Origin: Cryomorphaceae bacterium
GTDB taxonomy: Bacteria > Bacteroidota > Bacteroidia > Flavobacteriales > Schleiferiaceae
Direction: 5' to 3'
DNA length: 14,551 bases
Assembly (NCBI GenBank): GCA_022565745.1
Contig: JAIUMB010000051.1
Coordinates: forward strand, 1 to 14,551
Part shown: positions 1 through 7,888 of the stretch, piece by piece
Position numbering within the stretch: the stretch's first letter is position 1
Layout of the letters: each line of letters starts with the position of its first letter
Notes under the pieces: generated by a model
Databases searched by the model: none
Seen by the model: only the letters and a program-made list of their open reading frames with translations
What the model was told of the DNA's origin: nothing
Program-made: the position numbers and the translations under genes

Positions 1-1934
1 GCCCAACCATTCTTTATCTCAATGGTTCTTATTGGGGGATTCACAATATTCGCACGAGGTTCGACAAGCACTTTTTTGATAGAGTGTTTGGCATAGACGA
101 GGAAGATTTGGATTATCTGAACTTGGCCGATTCTGCCAAAGAAGGGACAAATGAGCACTACCTAAAGTTGCTTGGCATTGCCGATACCGCCGATTTTTCA
201 AATGATGAAACCCTGAGTACGCTCGATACCATGATGGACATCGATAACTACACCGACTTCATGATCATTCAGGCTTTTATCAATAATCAAGATTGGCGGG
301 GAAATATCGATTACTTCCGCAAACGGACGGAAAAATATACGCCCGACGCACCCTTTGGTCAAGATGGCAGATGGCGTTGGCTGTTGTTTGATACAGATTT
401 TGGCTTTGGTTTATATCAGGGGCACCAGTTTGATATGATTGCGCATATTCAAGAGGACAATACGGAAGAAAATGAAAAAAAGACCAGGCTAATTAGAAAT
501 CTTCTGAAAAACGATGCCTTCCGTCAGCATTTTATCCTCCGCTTTTGTGATATAATCAACACCACCTTTACCAAAGAAAGGATGCTGCAAATAATGGAAG
601 ATATGGGAGAGGTGATTGAGCCTTATATAGAGGAGCATAGAGAGCGGTACGATTTGAGTGGCAATCACAATTGGACAGACCACTTGAATGCCATGAAGCA
701 TTTTATAAACCGACGAGCAGAGTCACAATGGGGACATTTGCAGTCGCACTTTAATACAGGAGATACCGTTCGTGTTCGCTTAGACGTATCTTCAGAAGAT
801 CACGGCTATATTCGCATCAACACCATAGATATTAACCCCGAAACCATTGGGGTAAACGGATACCCTTGGGAAGGCGTTTACTTTGCCGATGTGCCCATTA
901 CACTTACCGCCGAGCCAATGGATGGTTATCGGCTTGATCGCTGGTCGGGTGATGTCAACAGTGAAGAAGCCAGCATAACGGTATACCCCCGAGAGGCAAA
1001 AAACATCAAGGCCTATTTTACGCGAATTGAGGAGCCACACGTTATTCACAACTGGTTTTTTGGCACCGATTTACCCAACAACACGCCTTTAAAAGTACTG
1101 GAAACCACCTATTCGGTATCGCCACTTCATGGTCAACTGACTTTTCAATCTGCCTTTACAGGCTACCCTTATAACCGCAATCATTCTCGTTGGCGCCGCG
1201 CTTCAATGGAAAGGCGCAATCGACCTACGGACGTGAATTATTTTCCAAAGGCCAACAATCATTTATCATTTGAAGATGCCAATATGCGCGGCATTCAGAT
1301 TCGTCAACCTTTTGTGACGTCAGAAGGCCATAGTAAGTTGTTTTTTGATTTTTCTACTCGAGAGTTTGCCGATGTTAAACTGACCCTGGCTGTAGAGAAT
1401 GAGGCGGATATTGAGGCGTTGAAGTTTTCTTATAAACTGGGTGATTCGTATTCAACACATCAGCTGGCGGATTCCCTTATTGCGCTTTTTGACAGTGGAA
1501 GTTACAAGCGAATCACCGTCGACTTTTCAAATGTGGAGGCCTCAATCAATGCCGATACATTTTCCGTATGCGTTGAATTTGTCGGACAGAACCTTTTTGA
1601 TGATCTTGGAAAGCGAATCAATATCAACAATGTCGCCGTTATAGCAACGCCTGAGCATGTTGTCAATACCTATCTTGAATTTTTTACAGACGCCAATGAT
1701 GCCTACGAAGCGCTGATGTTTCCCAATCCTACAACGGGCCAATTACGTGTGTTGACCAAAGAAAAAATGGCCAAGATTGAGGTTTATAACATGCAAGGGC
1801 AAAAGATTTATGAGAACGAGCCATCAAGATATGATGATTTATCTGATGTATCTCATTTGGCAAGTGGAAAGTATGTGGTGGTAGTGTTTTATGCAGATGG
1901 CAATCGTTACCAACAGCCCATCATTAAGTATTGA
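1..1934 (+). CDS. CotH kinase-like secreted protein with T9SS sorting domain (5' end missing)
   Basis: This is the 3' part of a large secreted protein; the frame stays open to the left edge (first full codon at base 3), so the true start lies outside the window. The first visible residues, LYLNGSYWGIHNIR, are the usual CotH-family stretch (y-LNG-yWGiyn). NQDW (Asp codon at 291) and the acidic motif FDTDFGFG (Asp codons at 390 and 396) resemble the catalytic and metal-binding aspartates of CotH, an atypical protein kinase first known from Bacillus spore coats. A divergent InlB-like beta repeat follows at about 888-1022 (PITLTAEP, GYRLDRWSGD), then a beta-sandwich region I cannot assign. The end, from about 1711, is a type A T9SS sorting domain (FPNPTTGQ, then IEVYNMQGQ and SGKYVVVV), so the protein should be exported and held at or released from the cell surface. 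Kinase activity and substrate are inferred; the family call is firm. GTG at 84 is merely the first possible start in the window. Confidence 0.86.
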   Translation, partial: PTILYLNGSYWGIHNIRTRFDKHFFDRVFGIDEEDLDYLNLADSAKEGTNEHYLKLLGIADTADFSNDETLSTLDTMMDIDNYTDFMIIQAFINNQDWRGNIDYFRKRTEKYTPDAPFGQDGRWRWLLFDTDFGFGLYQGHQFDMIAHIQEDNTEENEKKTRLIRNLLKNDAFRQHFILRFCDIINTTFTKERMLQIMEDMGEVIEPYIEEHRERYDLSGNHNWTDHLNAMKHFINRRAESQWGHLQSHFNTGDTVRVRLDVSSEDHGYIRINTIDINPETIGVNGYPWEGVYFADVPITLTAEPMDGYRLDRWSGDVNSEEASITVYPREAKNIKAYFTRIEEPHVIHNWFFGTDLPNNTPLKVLETTYSVSPLHGQLTFQSAFTGYPYNRNHSRWRRASMERRNRPTDVNYFPKANNHLSFEDANMRGIQIRQPFVTSEGHSKLFFDFSTREFADVKLTLAVENEADIEALKFSYKLGDSYSTHQLADSLIALFDSGSYKRITVDFSNVEASINADTFSVCVEFVGQNLFDDLGKRININNVAVIATPEHVVNTYLEFFTDANDAYEALMFPNPTTGQLRVLTKEKMAKIEVYNMQGQKIYENEPSRYDDLSDVSHLASGKYVVVVFYADGNRYQQPIIKY

Positions 1935-1985
1935 CTTTCTGAGAAGTTTACCTGCAGAACGTTTTATTTGGCAAGCTTTGGCGTC

Positions 1986-1993
1986 TATATTTG
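1986..1993 (+). promoter_or_regulatory. Bacteroidota -7 promoter element before the ALDH7 gene
   Basis: TATATTTG matches TAnnTTTG perfectly and ends 18 bases before the ATG at 2012. A TTTG at 1967-1970 could be the -33 element, but its 15-base spacing is shorter than usual. The element overlaps the alternative TTG start at 1991, which argues for the ATG. Confidence 0.55.
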
Positions 1994-2011
1994 CCATTCA
2001 AACGAATAATC

Positions 2012-3541
2012 ATGAACATAGAAAATATCCTTCGCGAACTCAATATACAATCTGAAAATTACGGAACAGCCATCGGTAAGCGTTTTTTTGCTGCCGGTGA
2101 TCGCATTGTTTCAACTTCACCGGTAGACGGTAAGGCCATTGCTTCGGTGAAGACAACCACCGCCGATGATTACGAGCAGGTGATGGCTGCTGCAACGGAG
2201 GCATTTGCTCAGTGGCGAACCATGCCTGCCCCTGCACGCGGTGAAGTGGTACGTAAATTTGGCGATAAGCTACGTCAGCACAAAGCGGCTTTGGGCGCTT
2301 TGGTGTCTTACGAAATGGGCAAGAGCCTGCAAGAAGGCTTAGGTGAAGTTCAAGAGATGATTGACATCTGTGATTTTGCGGTGGGTCTTTCTCGTCAATT
2401 GTACGGCTTAACCATGCACTCGGAACGGCCCAATCACCGCATGTACGAGCAATGGCACCCATTGGGTGTTGTGGGTATTATCTCGGCTTTTAACTTTCCC
2501 GTTGCGGTATGGAGCTGGAACACGGCGCTTGCTTGGGTATGTGGCGATGTGTGCGTGTGGAAAGGCTCGGAAAAAACACCACTTTGTAGCATTGCTTGCC
2601 AAAATATAATAGCGGAAATTTTATACGAAGAAGGTTTACCCGGAGGTATTTCATGTATTGTTACCGGCGATTACCGGGTAGGAGAAATGATGACCAAAGA
2701 CCATCGCGTGGCATTGGTTTCTGCCACTGGTTCTTCGCGCATGGGCAAAATTGTTGGGCAAACGGTGGCCGAGCGCTTTGGCAAAACCTTACTGGAGTTG
2801 GGGGGTAACAATGCGATGATTATTACGCCTTCTGCCGACAAAGCCATCACACTTACAGCTGCCGTATTTGGTGCTGTGGGAACGGCCGGACAGCGCTGTA
2901 CGTCCACGCGCCGATTGATTATTCATTCTTCGGTTTACAACGAATACAAAGAGGCACTTACCAATGCCTATAAGCAAGTGAAGATTGGCTCACCACTCGA
3001 TGAAAACAATCATATGGGGCCGCTCATCGATAAGGATGCCGTTGCCAATTATCAAGCAACGATTGATGAAGCCATAAAGGCCGGTAACCATGTGCTTATT
3101 GAAGGTGGGGTCTTGTCTGGTGAAGGGTTTGAAAGCGGATGCTACGTGAAACCCTGTGTTATCGAAGCCAAGAACAACCAATCCTTTGTTCAGCGCGAAA
3201 CATTTGCCCCCATTCTCTATATCATGTCCTACGACACCATAGAAGAGGCTGTTGCCATACAAAATGGCGTACCTCAAGGGTTGTCGTCAACCATTATGAC
3301 CAACGATCTGCGTGAATCAGAGTTGTTTTTGAGTGCCGCGGGAAGCGACTGCGGCATTGCCAACGTGAATATTGGAACATCGGGTGCAGAAATTGGCGGT
3401 GCCTTTGGCGGCGAAAAAGAAACCGGTGGCGGTAGAGAATCCGGTTCCGACGCTTGGAAAATTTATATGCGCCGACAAACCAATACCATCAATTACGGCA
3501 AAACAGTGCCGTTGGCACAAGGGATTAAATTTGACTTATAA
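2012..3541 (+). CDS. amaB: L-alpha-aminoadipate semialdehyde / piperideine-6-carboxylate dehydrogenase (ALDH7 family)
   Basis: A cytosolic NAD-dependent aldehyde dehydrogenase of 509 residues that oxidises alpha-aminoadipate 6-semialdehyde, in equilibrium with piperideine-6-carboxylate, to 2-aminoadipate in lysine catabolism. It resembles human ALDH7A1 (antiquitin) closely over its whole length: ELGGNNA with general-base Glu262, VGTAGQRCT with catalytic Cys296 preceded by Arg295, ETFAPILY, and the family stretch SGAEIGGAFGGEK followed by TGGGRESGSDAWK. Glu115 in GEVQE appears to match ALDH7A1 Glu121, which with the Arg before the catalytic Cys binds the substrate (from memory). This pattern separates it from betaine or succinate-semialdehyde dehydrogenases. 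The ATG at 2012 is preferred to TTG at 1991, which lies inside the promoter element. The gene stands alone, convergent with trpS 45 bases away; I see no strong terminator in that gap. No lysine aminotransferase or saccharopine gene is in the window, so the upstream pathway is unknown. amaB is the Pseudomonas name. Confidence 0.9.
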   Translation: MNIENILRELNIQSENYGTAIGKRFFAAGDRIVSTSPVDGKAIASVKTTTADDYEQVMAAATEAFAQWRTMPAPARGEVVRKFGDKLRQHKAALGALVSYEMGKSLQEGLGEVQEMIDICDFAVGLSRQLYGLTMHSERPNHRMYEQWHPLGVVGIISAFNFPVAVWSWNTALAWVCGDVCVWKGSEKTPLCSIACQNIIAEILYEEGLPGGISCIVTGDYRVGEMMTKDHRVALVSATGSSRMGKIVGQTVAERFGKTLLELGGNNAMIITPSADKAITLTAAVFGAVGTAGQRCTSTRRLIIHSSVYNEYKEALTNAYKQVKIGSPLDENNHMGPLIDKDAVANYQATIDEAIKAGNHVLIEGGVLSGEGFESGCYVKPCVIEAKNNQSFVQRETFAPILYIMSYDTIEEAVAIQNGVPQGLSSTIMTNDLRESELFLSAAGSDCGIANVNIGTSGAEIGGAFGGEKETGGGRESGSDAWKIYMRRQTNTINYGKTVPLAQGIKFDL

Positions 3542-3586
3542 TTTTATTAATTGCTGGTGTATGACTTTTGATTTGTTGCACACAAA

Positions 3587-4564
3587 CTAACTGCCAAATC
3601 CCAGCGATTCTCTAACCCGAGCAAGTACTTTGGTTGCTTCCGGACGGGCTTTATTGGCACCGGAGCGAAGGATGTCTTCCATGTCATCCGGGCGAGATAT
3701 CCAGTAGTCGTAGCGCTCGCGTTCTTCAGCAAATCGAGTGGTAAGCACGCGCAGCAGCTCCTTTTTGGCATGACCGTATCCGTATCCGCCTTTGCGGTAG
3801 TTGGCTTCCATTTCGGCAATTTCTTCCGGCGTAGCAACCAGTTTGTATAGGGTGACTACGTTACAGCTATCGGGGTCTTTGGGTTCTTCCAGGGCTGTGC
3901 TGTCGGTTACGATGCCCATCACTTGTTTCTTAAGGCGCTTTTCTGGCCCAAAGATGTTGATGATATTGCCATAAGACTTGCTCATTTTTTGCCCGTCGGT
4001 GCCGGGCACAGTCTTTACTTCGTCGCGGATCAGCGGTTCAGGAAGCTTGAGCAGTTCTTCGCCGGCAGCATTGTTAAGCGCTTGAGCCAAGTCGCGGGTA
4101 ATTTCCAAATGCTGTTTCTGGTCTTTACCCACCGGCACAAAGTCGGCATCGTAAAGCAGGATGTCGGCGGCCATGAGTACCGGGTAGTAAAACAATCCCG
4201 CATTGACATTGCTCAATTTGTCGGATTTGTCTTTGAAGGAATGGGCGTTGGCCAGCATGGGGTAGGGGGCGAAACACCCCAAGTACCATGTCAATTCGTT
4301 GACTTCCGGGAGGTCACTTTGGCGATAAAACGCATTTTTTTCTACATCAAAACCGGCCGCCAACCACGCAGCAGCAGCGGCATAGGTGTTTTCCCTGCGC
4401 ATTTTGCCATCGCGCAACGTCGTTAGTGAATGCAGATCGGCAATAAAGAAAAACGATTCGTTATCTGGTTTTTGAGACAGTTCAATTGCCGGGCCTAGTG
4501 CGCCGAGCAGATTGCCTAAGTGTTGCTCTCCAGAGCTTTGAATACCGGTAAGTATGCGTGCCAT
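3587..4564 (-). CDS. trpS: Tryptophanyl-tRNA synthetase
   Basis: A class Ic aminoacyl-tRNA synthetase that joins tryptophan to tRNA-Trp in the cytoplasm. The 325-residue length fits the compact bacterial form. The N-terminal Rossmann fold carries the HIGH-like signature SGEQHLGN (His15 to Asn18), and the second ATP-binding signature KMSKS is at residues 193-197 in GQKMSKSYGN. Other family landmarks are FFFIADLHSLT near residue 38, YPVLMAADILLYDADFVPVG in the middle and DQKQHLEITRDLA after it. The ATG at 4564 places the HIGH motif at the normal distance from the N-terminus. The gene is divergent from plsC, with 55 bases between the two starts, and convergent with the ALDH7 gene. It is complete and shows no missing motif. 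Confidence 0.97.
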   Translation of the reverse strand: MARILTGIQSSGEQHLGNLLGALGPAIELSQKPDNESFFFIADLHSLTTLRDGKMRRENTYAAAAAWLAAGFDVEKNAFYRQSDLPEVNELTWYLGCFAPYPMLANAHSFKDKSDKLSNVNAGLFYYPVLMAADILLYDADFVPVGKDQKQHLEITRDLAQALNNAAGEELLKLPEPLIRDEVKTVPGTDGQKMSKSYGNIINIFGPEKRLKKQVMGIVTDSTALEEPKDPDSCNVVTLYKLVATPEEIAEMEANYRKGGYGYGHAKKELLRVLTTRFAEERERYDYWISRPDDMEDILRSGANKARPEATKVLARVRESLGFGS

Positions 4565-4585
4565 GATTAATTGTTATATACGGCG

Positions 4586-4593
4586 CGAAGATA
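4586..4593 (-). promoter_or_regulatory. Possible -7 element for trpS
   Basis: On the minus strand this reads TATCTTCG, 7 of 8 to TAnnTTTG, and ends 21 bases before the trpS ATG. It lies in the short divergent gap between trpS and plsC. There is no clear -33 TTG, so the call is tentative. Confidence 0.3.
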
Positions 4594-4606
4594 ACAAGTG
4601 TTGTGC

Positions 4607-4614
4607 TACTTTTG
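4607..4614 (+). promoter_or_regulatory. Bacteroidota -7 promoter element just before plsC
   Basis: TACTTTTG matches TAnnTTTG perfectly. Only five bases separate it from the ATG at 4620, so the transcript should begin within a few bases of the start codon and have almost no leader. This supports 4620 as the start over the upstream in-frame ATG at 4554. Confidence 0.55.
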
Positions 4615-4619
4615 CGCCC

Positions 4620-5348
4620 ATGTTGACGAAGTTGTTATATCCCTTGCAATTGTTGTGGCGCGCGTGGTTTTACGTAGCCATTTTCATCTCGATATTACTG
4701 GTGTTTCCGTTCATTACGCTTTTTTCACTCAATGATCGATTTTATCCGTTGTTTTTCTCTTTTGCCCGGGTATGGGGCTACAGTGTGTTATTGCTAACGG
4801 GTTTTTATCCGCGGGTCATCAACCGAAAATACATTGACCCCCGCGCTAAGTATATCATCATCGCCAATCACACCAGTATGGTAGACATCATGCTTACCTA
4901 CGTGGCGGTGCCCAATACCTTCAAGTTTGTGGGTAAAGTCGAACTGGCCAAAATTCCGGTTTTTGGGTATTATTATCGTCGAACAAATATTTTGGTAGAC
5001 CGCTCAAAGCTTTCCAGCAAGAGGGATGTTTATTTCTCAGCCCGCAGAGCTTTGAAACAAAACATCAGCGTATGTATTTATCCAGAAGGCGGCGTGCCCG
5101 TTGATCGTTCGGTGGATTTAGCGCCCTTTAAAATTGGTGCCTTTCGCTTGGCCATTGAGGAGGGGGTGTCTCTTTTACCAATTGCCTTTCCCGATAACAA
5201 ACGCTGTCACCCCTATGATTTTTTGGCTGGAGGTATGCCAGGGATGCTTCGCGCACGCATATTATCCCCCATTTCTCCCAAGGGCAAAAGTGAAAATGAT
5301 CTGCGGGATGAGTGTTATGCGGCACTGCATGAGCATTTAAGTGCTTGA
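4620..5348 (+). CDS. plsC: 1-acyl-sn-glycerol-3-phosphate acyltransferase (PlsC-type)
   Basis: An inner-membrane acyltransferase of 242 residues that makes phosphatidic acid by acylating position 2 of lysophosphatidic acid. The N-terminus is hydrophobic (about residues 8-36, with a second apolar stretch near 44-62). It is followed by the catalytic NHxxxxD box in ANHTSMVD (His84, Asp89), the GKVELAKIPVFGYYYRR block with the substrate-site pattern, and YPEGGVP at about 154-160, the counterpart of the usual FPEGTRS box. GGVP in place of GTRS is a variant seen in this superfamily, so an ornithine-lipid or other O-acyltransferase role cannot be excluded. The ORF could start at 4554 inside trpS, but the extra 22 residues resemble no acyltransferase N-terminus and would cover the promoter. 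The gene is monocistronic by appearance, divergent from trpS and followed 78 bases later by sqr, which has its own promoter. Confidence 0.87.
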   Translation: MLTKLLYPLQLLWRAWFYVAIFISILLVFPFITLFSLNDRFYPLFFSFARVWGYSVLLLTGFYPRVINRKYIDPRAKYIIIANHTSMVDIMLTYVAVPNTFKFVGKVELAKIPVFGYYYRRTNILVDRSKLSSKRDVYFSARRALKQNISVCIYPEGGVPVDRSVDLAPFKIGAFRLAIEEGVSLLPIAFPDNKRCHPYDFLAGGMPGMLRARILSPISPKGKSENDLRDECYAALHEHLSA

Positions 5349-5358
5349 TTTTTTAATA

Positions 5359-5374
5359 TGTGATTTAGGTCACT
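5359..5374 (+). promoter_or_regulatory. Crp/Fnr-family-like operator upstream of sqr
   Basis: TGTGA-N6-TCACT matches the Crp consensus TGTGA-N6-TCACA at nine of ten half-site bases, and GTGA/TCAC is a perfect inverted pair. Its centre (5366.5) is 34 bases upstream of the middle of the -7 element at 5397-5404, which puts it near -41 from the expected transcript start, the class II activator position. There is no TTG at the -33 position, consistent with a promoter that depends on an activator. The regulator is not in the window. Confidence 0.45.
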
Positions 5375-5396
5375 GTTTTTAACGTCGCCAACTTTA

Positions 5397-5404
5397 TATA
5401 TTTG
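5397..5404 (+). promoter_or_regulatory. Bacteroidota -7 promoter element before sqr
   Basis: TATATTTG matches TAnnTTTG perfectly and ends 22 bases before the sqr ATG. No -33 TTG is visible at 17-23 bases upstream; the Crp-like palindrome lies just beyond that region instead. Confidence 0.55.
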
Positions 5405-5426
5405 GTAAGTTAAAACCAAATTCATT

Positions 5427-6692
5427 ATGCCTCATCATCAAATCGCCATTATTGGCGCCGGAACAGCGGGAATTACCGTTGCGGCTCAGTTGCTAAAAAA
5501 AGACAATTCTCTAGATATAGCCATCATTGATCCTTCAAAAGACCACTGGTATCAACCGGCGTGGACGTTGGTTGGTGCAGACACGTTTGAAATGGAAAAA
5601 ACGCGTCGCGATCAAAAAGACCTGATTCCCAAAGGGGCAAAATGGATTCAGCAAAAGGTAGCCGAATTGAATGTAGAGAAGAATGAGCTGTTACTTGACA
5701 ACAACGAGTCGGTGACTTACGATTACCTTGTTGTAGCTCCAGGGGTGCAGATTGATCTCGACGGCATTGAAGGACTGCGCGAAGCCATAGGTACCGGTGG
5801 TGTGTGTTCAAACTACATCGACCCCGAATACACCAAGAAAACACTGAAAGAGTTTAAAGGTGGAAATGCCATTTTCACGCAGGCAGCTACGCCGATAAAA
5901 TGTGGTGGTGCACCGCAGAAAATCATGTATCTGGCGGCAGAAATGTTTAAAAAGAACGGCGTAGCAAATGATACCAATGTGATTTTTGCCACACCCGGTT
6001 CGGTGGTGTTTGGGGTAAAAGAGTTTTTGCCGGCCTTGATGAAGGTCATCAATCGCCACGCCATCACGGTAAAGTTTTTTCACAAAATAACAAAGATTGA
6101 CCCCAAAGAGAAAAAGGTGTACTTTACCATCACGGCAACCGATGAGAGCAATTGTATTGCCATCAATGAAAAACAAAGCATAGGGGAGGAGGTGACCGGA
6201 GAAGCTACCGTGGCCATCAAGTATGATATGCTGCATTTGGCTCCCCCTCAATCGGCACCAGACTTTATCAAACGCTCTAAGATAGCCCATGTGGAAGGCC
6301 CTAATCAAGGTTGGGCCAATGTGAATATCCACAGTTTGCAAAATCCGGATTACCCCAATGTATTTGCCTTAGGAGATGTAGCGGCATTGCCAACAGCTAA
6401 GACTGGCGCAGCTGTGCGCAAACAAGCGCCGGTAGTGGTCGACAATATTTTGAAGTTGATTGCCGGACAAAAAGCGAGTAATGAAGAATATCAAGGTTAC
6501 TCCTCTTGTCCACTGGTCACCGGTTACGGCAAAATGGTATTGGCGGAGTTTGGATACGGCAATAAGCGCATGAGCGATCCGATGATTTCAACCTTTGTAG
6601 ATACCACCAAGGAAAAGTACAGCATGTGGTTACTCAAAAAGTATGCATTGCCTTATATGTACTGGAACTTAATGCTCAAAGGAAAAGCGTAA
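5427..6692 (+). CDS. sqr: Sulfide:quinone oxidoreductase, type II (SQOR-like)
   Basis: A peripheral inner-membrane flavoprotein of 421 residues that oxidises sulfide to sulfane sulfur and passes electrons to quinone. The FAD-binding GxGxxG motif is IIGAGTAG (Gly10, Gly12, Gly15), followed by HWYQPAWTLVGA, a stretch typical of SQRs near the mitochondrial enzyme. The two redox cysteines of type II SQRs are both present: Cys159 in TPIKCGGAPQK and Cys361 in YSSCPLVTGYG. The second FAD motif is YPNVFALGDVAALPTAKTGAA, and MLHLAPPQSAPDF matches a further block of human SQOR. The C-terminus (MYWNLMLKG) is the usual amphipathic membrane anchor. A loop of roughly 18 residues around the SNCIAINEKQS region looks longer than in human SQOR. 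The likely role is detoxifying sulfide or drawing energy from it. No persulfide dioxygenase or rhodanese gene lies beside it. A promoter with a Crp-like site precedes it and a hairpin terminator follows. Confidence 0.92.
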   Translation: MPHHQIAIIGAGTAGITVAAQLLKKDNSLDIAIIDPSKDHWYQPAWTLVGADTFEMEKTRRDQKDLIPKGAKWIQQKVAELNVEKNELLLDNNESVTYDYLVVAPGVQIDLDGIEGLREAIGTGGVCSNYIDPEYTKKTLKEFKGGNAIFTQAATPIKCGGAPQKIMYLAAEMFKKNGVANDTNVIFATPGSVVFGVKEFLPALMKVINRHAITVKFFHKITKIDPKEKKVYFTITATDESNCIAINEKQSIGEEVTGEATVAIKYDMLHLAPPQSAPDFIKRSKIAHVEGPNQGWANVNIHSLQNPDYPNVFALGDVAALPTAKTGAAVRKQAPVVVDNILKLIAGQKASNEEYQGYSSCPLVTGYGKMVLAEFGYGNKRMSDPMISTFVDTTKEKYSMWLLKKYALPYMYWNLMLKGKA

Positions 6693-6718
6693 ACAGTCTT
6701 TTTTAAACGAAAGTACAC

Positions 6719-6768
6719 AGGTGATTGATAGCGTGTTGACCATGCTTTATCAATCACCTACTTTTTTG
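6719..6768 (+). terminator. Intrinsic terminator of sqr, overlapping the AI-2E gene's 3' end
   Basis: Perfect 12-base arms (AGGTGATTGATA at 6719-6730 and its reverse complement at 6748-6759) enclose a smaller GCGTG/CATGC stem, and a T-run at 6762-6767 follows. The right arm contains the stop codon and last codons of the opposite-strand gene. On the minus strand the sequence after the stem is only weakly T-rich, so termination should mainly serve sqr. Confidence 0.75.
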
Positions 6769-7853
6769 GTTATTTCCCTGATGGCCTTAAATTCCGAGAA
6801 AAATTCCCTGAGCACAATGCGCAAGAACGCATAGGTAGGCACAGCGACAATCATGCCCGTGATACCGGCAATGGAGGCGGCGGTCATAATGACCAAGAAG
6901 ATTTCCAGCGGATGGGCATTCACCGAGTTGGAAAAGATAAACGGCTGAAAAATAAAATTGTCCATCATTTGCACCAGGGCAAATACACTAACAATTTTGA
7001 AAATAAAGGGAACCAACTGTGTTGAATAGTCGATGTCTAAGTTGGTGGTAAGGGCGACAAACAATCCAAATATTGCGCCTAAAGTTGGTCCTAGATACGG
7101 AATGATGTTAATAATACCGGCAAATACCCCGATTAACAAGGCGTTTTCAATGCCAAAGAGCATCAAGCCGGTACTCACTACAGTTGCAACCAAAATGATT
7201 TGTATAAAAATGCCAATAAAGTAACGGCTGAGTGAATTTCTGGTTTTGCGCATTACGTTTTTTACTTGAGGGATGAGGCGGTCAGGGGTTAAGGATAATA
7301 TGGTGTCTGAAGCCAAATCGCGCTCTCGTAAAAAGAAAAAAGTTATAAAGATTACCGAGAAAACGGCAATAAACACGTTGCCTATGCCTTCGGCCAAATT
7401 TGTAAATACACGGGTTACTCTTCCGGCACCGACCAAATCAACCAGCTCTTTTTCTACGTATTCCTTGCTCTTAAAATTAGGGTCGGTGGATAAATTATAT
7501 TTCTCCACAAACTCATCAATTTGTTGAAGCGGGTATTCCAACGCATCATTGACCTCTTCCAGTTTGATGTTGGAAATGTTTTTAAAATCGCTGAGTACTT
7601 TAGGTAAAAATATAGATATGATGCCACCAAACACAATGAATAAGGTCAATATGCCAACCAAAGCCTTGATGTTTTTATGGATGGGTTTTTTAAATATTTG
7701 AAACCTGTCCATCAACCGCATCAGTGGGTTGAGGATGATGGAAAACACTACGGCAATAAGGATGTACTTGACAATGCTCCAGGCCAAATAAATCAACACG
7801 ATTAGCAAGGCGACGCCTACCCAGCCGAGAATGGTTTTGGTTCTTTGACTCAT
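6750..7853 (-). CDS. AI-2E family transporter (PerM/TqsA-like membrane protein)
   Basis: A polytopic inner-membrane protein of 367 residues. Hydrophobic stretches lie at about residues 8-45 (two helices), 64-83, 158-175, 212-233, 235-270 and 283-345, with a soluble, charged region at about 86-155 that is typical of the family. The family signature IINIIPYLGPTLGA is at 247-260, and a second conserved region reads HPLEIFLVIMTAASIAGITGM at about 314-334. Proteins of this family have been linked to export of autoinducer-2 or indole and, in some species, to sodium/proton exchange; the sequence does not say which substrate applies here. The gene lies 35 bases after the ACMSD gene on the same strand, so the two may be co-transcribed, although a poor -7 match sits in the gap. 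Its stop codon is inside the terminator hairpin of the convergent sqr gene. Confidence 0.88.
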   Translation of the reverse strand: MSQRTKTILGWVGVALLIVLIYLAWSIVKYILIAVVFSIILNPLMRLMDRFQIFKKPIHKNIKALVGILTLFIVFGGIISIFLPKVLSDFKNISNIKLEEVNDALEYPLQQIDEFVEKYNLSTDPNFKSKEYVEKELVDLVGAGRVTRVFTNLAEGIGNVFIAVFSVIFITFFFLRERDLASDTILSLTPDRLIPQVKNVMRKTRNSLSRYFIGIFIQIILVATVVSTGLMLFGIENALLIGVFAGIINIIPYLGPTLGAIFGLFVALTTNLDIDYSTQLVPFIFKIVSVFALVQMMDNFIFQPFIFSNSVNAHPLEIFLVIMTAASIAGITGMIVAVPTYAFLRIVLREFFSEFKAIREITKKVGD

Positions 7854-7874
7854 ATGATTACTTTAATGACCTGC

Positions 7875-7882
7875 GCAAGATA
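7875..7882 (-). promoter_or_regulatory. Weak -7-like element before the AI-2E gene
   Basis: On the minus strand this reads TATCTTGC, like TAnnTTTG with one T missing, 21 bases before the ATG at 7853. It could give the AI-2E gene a promoter of its own inside the 35-base gap. No -33 element was found, so this is a weak call. Confidence 0.2.
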
Positions 7883-7888
7883 CAATCA

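Noticed and set aside
3572..3586. A small inverted repeat (TTTGT, loop, ACAAA) between the ALDH7 gene and trpS.
   Set aside because: Five A/T-rich pairs with no following T-run are too weak to call a terminator.
3923..4426. A 167-codon open frame on the plus strand inside trpS.
   Set aside because: It is antisense to a complete trpS with both ATP-binding signatures and resembles no known protein.
4554..4619. An upstream in-frame ATG that would lengthen PlsC by 22 residues.
   Set aside because: It overlaps the trpS start, runs through the promoter element at 4607-4614, and the added residues do not resemble an acyltransferase N-terminus.
5808..6341. A 177-codon open frame on the minus strand inside sqr.
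   Set aside because: It is antisense to conserved SQR blocks including the first redox cysteine; no start signal or recognisable domain.
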